A program made the translations under genes and the position numbers. Shown here piece by piece: positions 61,334-64,000 of a stretch of DNA of 64,000 nucleotides (its first letter is position 1; each line of letters opens with the position of its first letter). The stretch spans positions 1,981,999-2,045,998 of the forward strand of contig NZ_LMPS01000001.1 of assembly GCF_001424405.1 (NCBI RefSeq), read 5' to 3'. The notes beneath the pieces are model-generated. The model was not told the DNA's origin and did not search any database. It worked only from the letters and a program-made list of their open reading frames with translations. This DNA is from Dyadobacter sp. Leaf189 (lineage in GTDB: Bacteria; Bacteroidota; Bacteroidia; Cytophagales; Spirosomataceae).

Positions 61334-64000
61334 CTAGTTGTTAGTGAGTTTTAGTAATTGTATGACGGCCTGGTTATAGCTGTTCAGCGCCTGGATGTAA
61401 TCTGTTCTGATCGTGATAGACTGGTTAACCAGGAAAGTCCATTGCATAAAATCGATCTCGCCCGCCTGGAACTGCTGGTCGGCCGTGGCGATTATCGCCC
61501 CCGCATTGCGCAGCCCCTGCTTATCGAAGTAATCGAGACTCTGACGGAATTTCACGACAGTCGCCTGTGCATTGCCCAGCTCGGTTTGCAGCTGTGCGCG
61601 CAGGTATCCGGTCTCTTTTTGTGTTCTTTCAAAATCAGTTTTGGCAGCAGCTATCTTCGCCGATTGTGCCTTGAAAAACAGAGGGATACCAATTCCTGCA
61701 TTGACATAGTGAAACCTGTTTTTGCTGCGATACGTGATCTCCTGTCCATCCACGAGCTGGGAGCCATTTATACTCAGGTTATTGTAACCAATGGTCAGGT
61801 CGGGCAGGAGCCTGGCTTTTTCGTTTTTCCAACGAAACTCCGAAGCTTGTTCCTGACTTCTTGCCACATCCAACAGCGGAAACTGACTGGCGACGGAATC
61901 CTGCATGGTCAGCAGGTTTTCAATGCGCGGGCTTTCTGCCTGCGGAACGTACCGGACACTGTCCTGCAAAAACAAATTGAAAGAACGCACCGTGATAGCA
62001 AGGTCACTGTCTAGCAGGTTGAGCTGGTTCGTAATCTGCTGGCGCTGCGATTCTGCGGCTGTTTTTTCGAGAATGTTGGCTTCTCCTTTTTCAAACCGCA
62101 TATTAGATTTTGATTCAAAAAGGGTGTAAATGCTGTCTGCGTACATCAGCAGCTTCCTGCGCTCGGTGAGATGGATGTATTCGTAAAACAGCTGGCGCAC
62201 CTGCGTCTTTAATTCCAGCTCGGTCAGCCTCGTCTGCGCCTGCGCGGATTGGAAATTAGCTTCCAGTACCTTTCGCTGGCTGTTATATACCGCCGGAAAG
62301 CTGAAAGTCTGGCTGATCCCGAACCGCGTATCCGTATTGACGCTGTTGAACTTGCCCACATCTGCATTGATGCTGGTTTTGTTAAGGTCAAACGCGCTGG
62401 ACTGCAATTGCCTGCTGCTTTCTTCGCTGAGCCTGGCGCTTTGTACTCTGAGGTTTTTTTGCTGGGCAATGGAGATCGCGGTTGGAAGATCAACCGGTTT
62501 CAGAGCCTGCGCATTTGTGTTTTTTGGAATAAAAACAAAAAGGAGCAGGATCAATGCAGCAGCAGCGGGCGGCAGTTTCTTTTTACCCTCAAACAAAAGG
62601 TACAATGCTGGTAACACGAACAACGTGAGCAGGGTAGCGGTAATCAACCCGCCGATCACGACCGTGGCGAGCGGCCGCTGTACCTCGGCTCCCGCGCCAT
62701 TGCTGAGCGCCATAGGCAGGAACCCGAGCGAGGCGACAGCGGCGGTCATCAAAACAGGACGCAGCCTGTTGCGGGTACCCGTGAGTACCAGGTCTAGCGG
62801 ATCGGTAATGGAACCCTCCGCTTTGATCCTGTTGAACTCCGAAATCAATACGATCCCGTTCAGAACGGCTACACCAAAGAGCGCGATAAATCCTACGCCG
62901 GCGGAGATACTAAAGGGCATATCCCGCAAAGCCAGCGCAAAAACGCCACCAATCGCGGAAAGCGGAATGGCAGTGTAAATCAATGCGCCTTCGCGTACCG
63001 ACGAGAATGCAAAATACAGCATCAGGAAAATGAGGAGCAATGCGACCGGCACCGCCACGCTCAGGCGGGCTTTGGCTTGCTGCAGGTTTTCAAATGCGCC
63101 GCCGTAAGTCACACTGTAACCCGGGTCAAAGCGGATTTTAGCGTCTACTTTCTGTTGCAGCTCTTCTACGATCGACTGCACATCCCGGCCTCTCACGTTA
63201 AACCCGACGATGATCCGCCGTCTTGTATTTTCACGCTGTATCTGGTTCGGGCCTTCCACCTCTGCAATGCGGGCTACCTGGTAAAGCGGCACCTGAATGC
63301 CCGACGGCGTGGATATGGGCAGGTTTTGAACATCGGTTATATTTTTCCGGCCTTCGCTGCCGACACGTACCACGAGATCAAACTTCTTTTCACCTTCGTA
63401 AATCTGCCCGGCGGCTGCTCCGGCGAATGCAGCGTTGATCGTGCGGTTGATATCTTCGATGTTGAGCCCGTAGCGCGCGATCTCGCTCCGGTTAAAATCG
63501 ATCACGATCTGCGGCATGCCGGTTACTTTTTCGACATACCAGTCTGCGGTACCTTCCACTGTTTTGGAAATGTCGCCGAGTTGCTCCGCGTAAGTAGCCA
63601 GTTTGTTCAGGTCTTCACCGAAGATCTTGCAAACAACATCCTGCTTGGCTCCCGTCATCAACTCGTTAAAACGCATTTGAACCGGGTACTGAAAGCCGGT
63701 GGTAATGCCCGGAACTACCTCCTGTGCAGTTTTGGCCATTTTGTCTGCCAGCTCGGGGAAGGTAGCGGCGCTGGTCCATTCTGATTTGTCTTTCAAAACG
63801 ATGATCATATCGCCGCCCTCTATTGGCATAGGGTCGGTAGGTATTTCTGCGCTGCCGATGCGGGAGACTATTTTCTCTACCTCGGGATAGGCATTTTTCA
63901 AACTCTCCGAAACGCGGTTGATCGCGTCGATCGTGGTACTCAGGTTCGTCCCTACCAGCAGCCGGGTTTCAGTGGCAAAATCACCTTCTTCCAGTTGGGG
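61334..64000 (-). CDS. Second heavy-metal RND pump fused to TolC-like factor (5' end outside the window)
   Basis: The frame is open from the right edge of the window (64000) to the stop at 61334, giving the last 888 residues. The opening PQLEEGDFATETRLL belongs to the first porter region, and KIVSRIGSAEIPTDPMPIEG, MRFNELMTGAKQDVV and GVAVLNGIVLISEFN match the heavy-metal RND family. As in the first system, the pump is followed by a hydrophobic stretch ending NTNAQ (about 62508-62520) and a TolC-like domain (DLPTAISIAQQKNLRVQSAR). The TM4 Asp/Glu triad is beyond the edge. The proteins of the two systems are clearly paralogous but well diverged. Confidence 0.93.
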   Translation of the reverse strand, partial: PQLEEGDFATETRLLVGTNLSTTIDAINRVSESLKNAYPEVEKIVSRIGSAEIPTDPMPIEGGDMIIVLKDKSEWTSAATFPELADKMAKTAQEVVPGITTGFQYPVQMRFNELMTGAKQDVVCKIFGEDLNKLATYAEQLGDISKTVEGTADWYVEKVTGMPQIVIDFNRSEIARYGLNIEDINRTINAAFAGAAAGQIYEGEKKFDLVVRVGSEGRKNITDVQNLPISTPSGIQVPLYQVARIAEVEGPNQIQRENTRRRIIVGFNVRGRDVQSIVEELQQKVDAKIRFDPGYSVTYGGAFENLQQAKARLSVAVPVALLLIFLMLYFAFSSVREGALIYTAIPLSAIGGVFALALRDMPFSISAGVGFIALFGVAVLNGIVLISEFNRIKAEGSITDPLDLVLTGTRNRLRPVLMTAAVASLGFLPMALSNGAGAEVQRPLATVVIGGLITATLLTLFVLPALYLLFEGKKKLPPAAAALILLLFVFIPKNTNAQALKPVDLPTAISIAQQKNLRVQSARLSEESSRQLQSSAFDLNKTSINADVGKFNSVNTDTRFGISQTFSFPAVYNSQRKVLEANFQSAQAQTRLTELELKTQVRQLFYEYIHLTERRKLLMYADSIYTLFESKSNMRFEKGEANILEKTAAESQRQQITNQLNLLDSDLAITVRSFNLFLQDSVRYVPQAESPRIENLLTMQDSVASQFPLLDVARSQEQASEFRWKNEKARLLPDLTIGYNNLSINGSQLVDGQEITYRSKNRFHYVNAGIGIPLFFKAQSAKIAAAKTDFERTQKETGYLRAQLQTELGNAQATVVKFRQSLDYFDKQGLRNAGAIIATADQQFQAGEIDFMQWTFLVNQSITIRTDYIQALNSYNQAVIQLLKLTNN

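Noticed and set aside
1..64000. Integrated mobile element or prophage
   Set aside because: No transposase, integrase, phage structural gene, tRNA or paired terminal repeats were seen.

Overview
The window looks like chromosomal DNA of a Bacteroidota species, most likely of the Cytophagales (Dyadobacter/Spirosoma-like; the genus is inference). Direct signs are two SusC/SusD pairs, a type IX secretion sorting domain, LytTR and hybrid two-component proteins, heavy-metal RND pumps fused to their outer-membrane factor, start sites without clear Shine-Dalgarno sequences, and TAnnTTTG-type -7 boxes. No tRNA, rRNA, CRISPR array, insertion sequence or prophage was seen.

Layout. 1-568: 5' part of a secreted GH13 alpha-amylase-family enzyme (minus). 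702-6712: heavy-metal efflux operon (minus) of a Cys-rich DUF6660-type protein, an RND pump fused to a TolC-like factor, and an adaptor lipoprotein. 6871-10189: PhoX-like lipoprotein and a di-heme cytochrome c peroxidase. 10170-16922: MOSC protein, FAD/NAD(P) protein, AraC regulator, two NmrA-type proteins, and a membrane-spanning putative regulator. 17100-24376: first SusC/SusD locus plus an 825-aa secreted protein with a duplicated domain. 24689-29218: second SusC/SusD pair, ended by a strong terminator. 29358-31939: AhpD-like protein, YCII/DGPF protein, ECF42-type sigma factor, GNAT acetyltransferase. 32339-34885: LuxR-type regulator with a degenerate receiver, then CLC and HPP membrane proteins.

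35119-48273 is a 13-kb run of six tightly spaced or overlapping plus-strand genes for exported proteins: an outer-membrane barrel, a 1950-aa TANFOR-like protein, an unrecognised exported protein, two fibronectin-III proteins (the second with a type IX sorting domain) and a small lipoprotein. It is the best candidate here for an undescribed cell-surface system. 48280-53007 (minus) holds two tiny membrane proteins, a TPR histidine kinase with its LytTR response regulator, and a transglutaminase-like protein.

53173-57045 encodes a periplasmic PaoABC-type molybdenum aldehyde oxidoreductase whose large subunit is split by a one-base deletion near 55456. 57149-60136 is a hybrid kinase with two transmitter modules around a receiver. 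60173-64000 is a second heavy-metal adaptor/pump pair of the same design as the first, running off the right edge.
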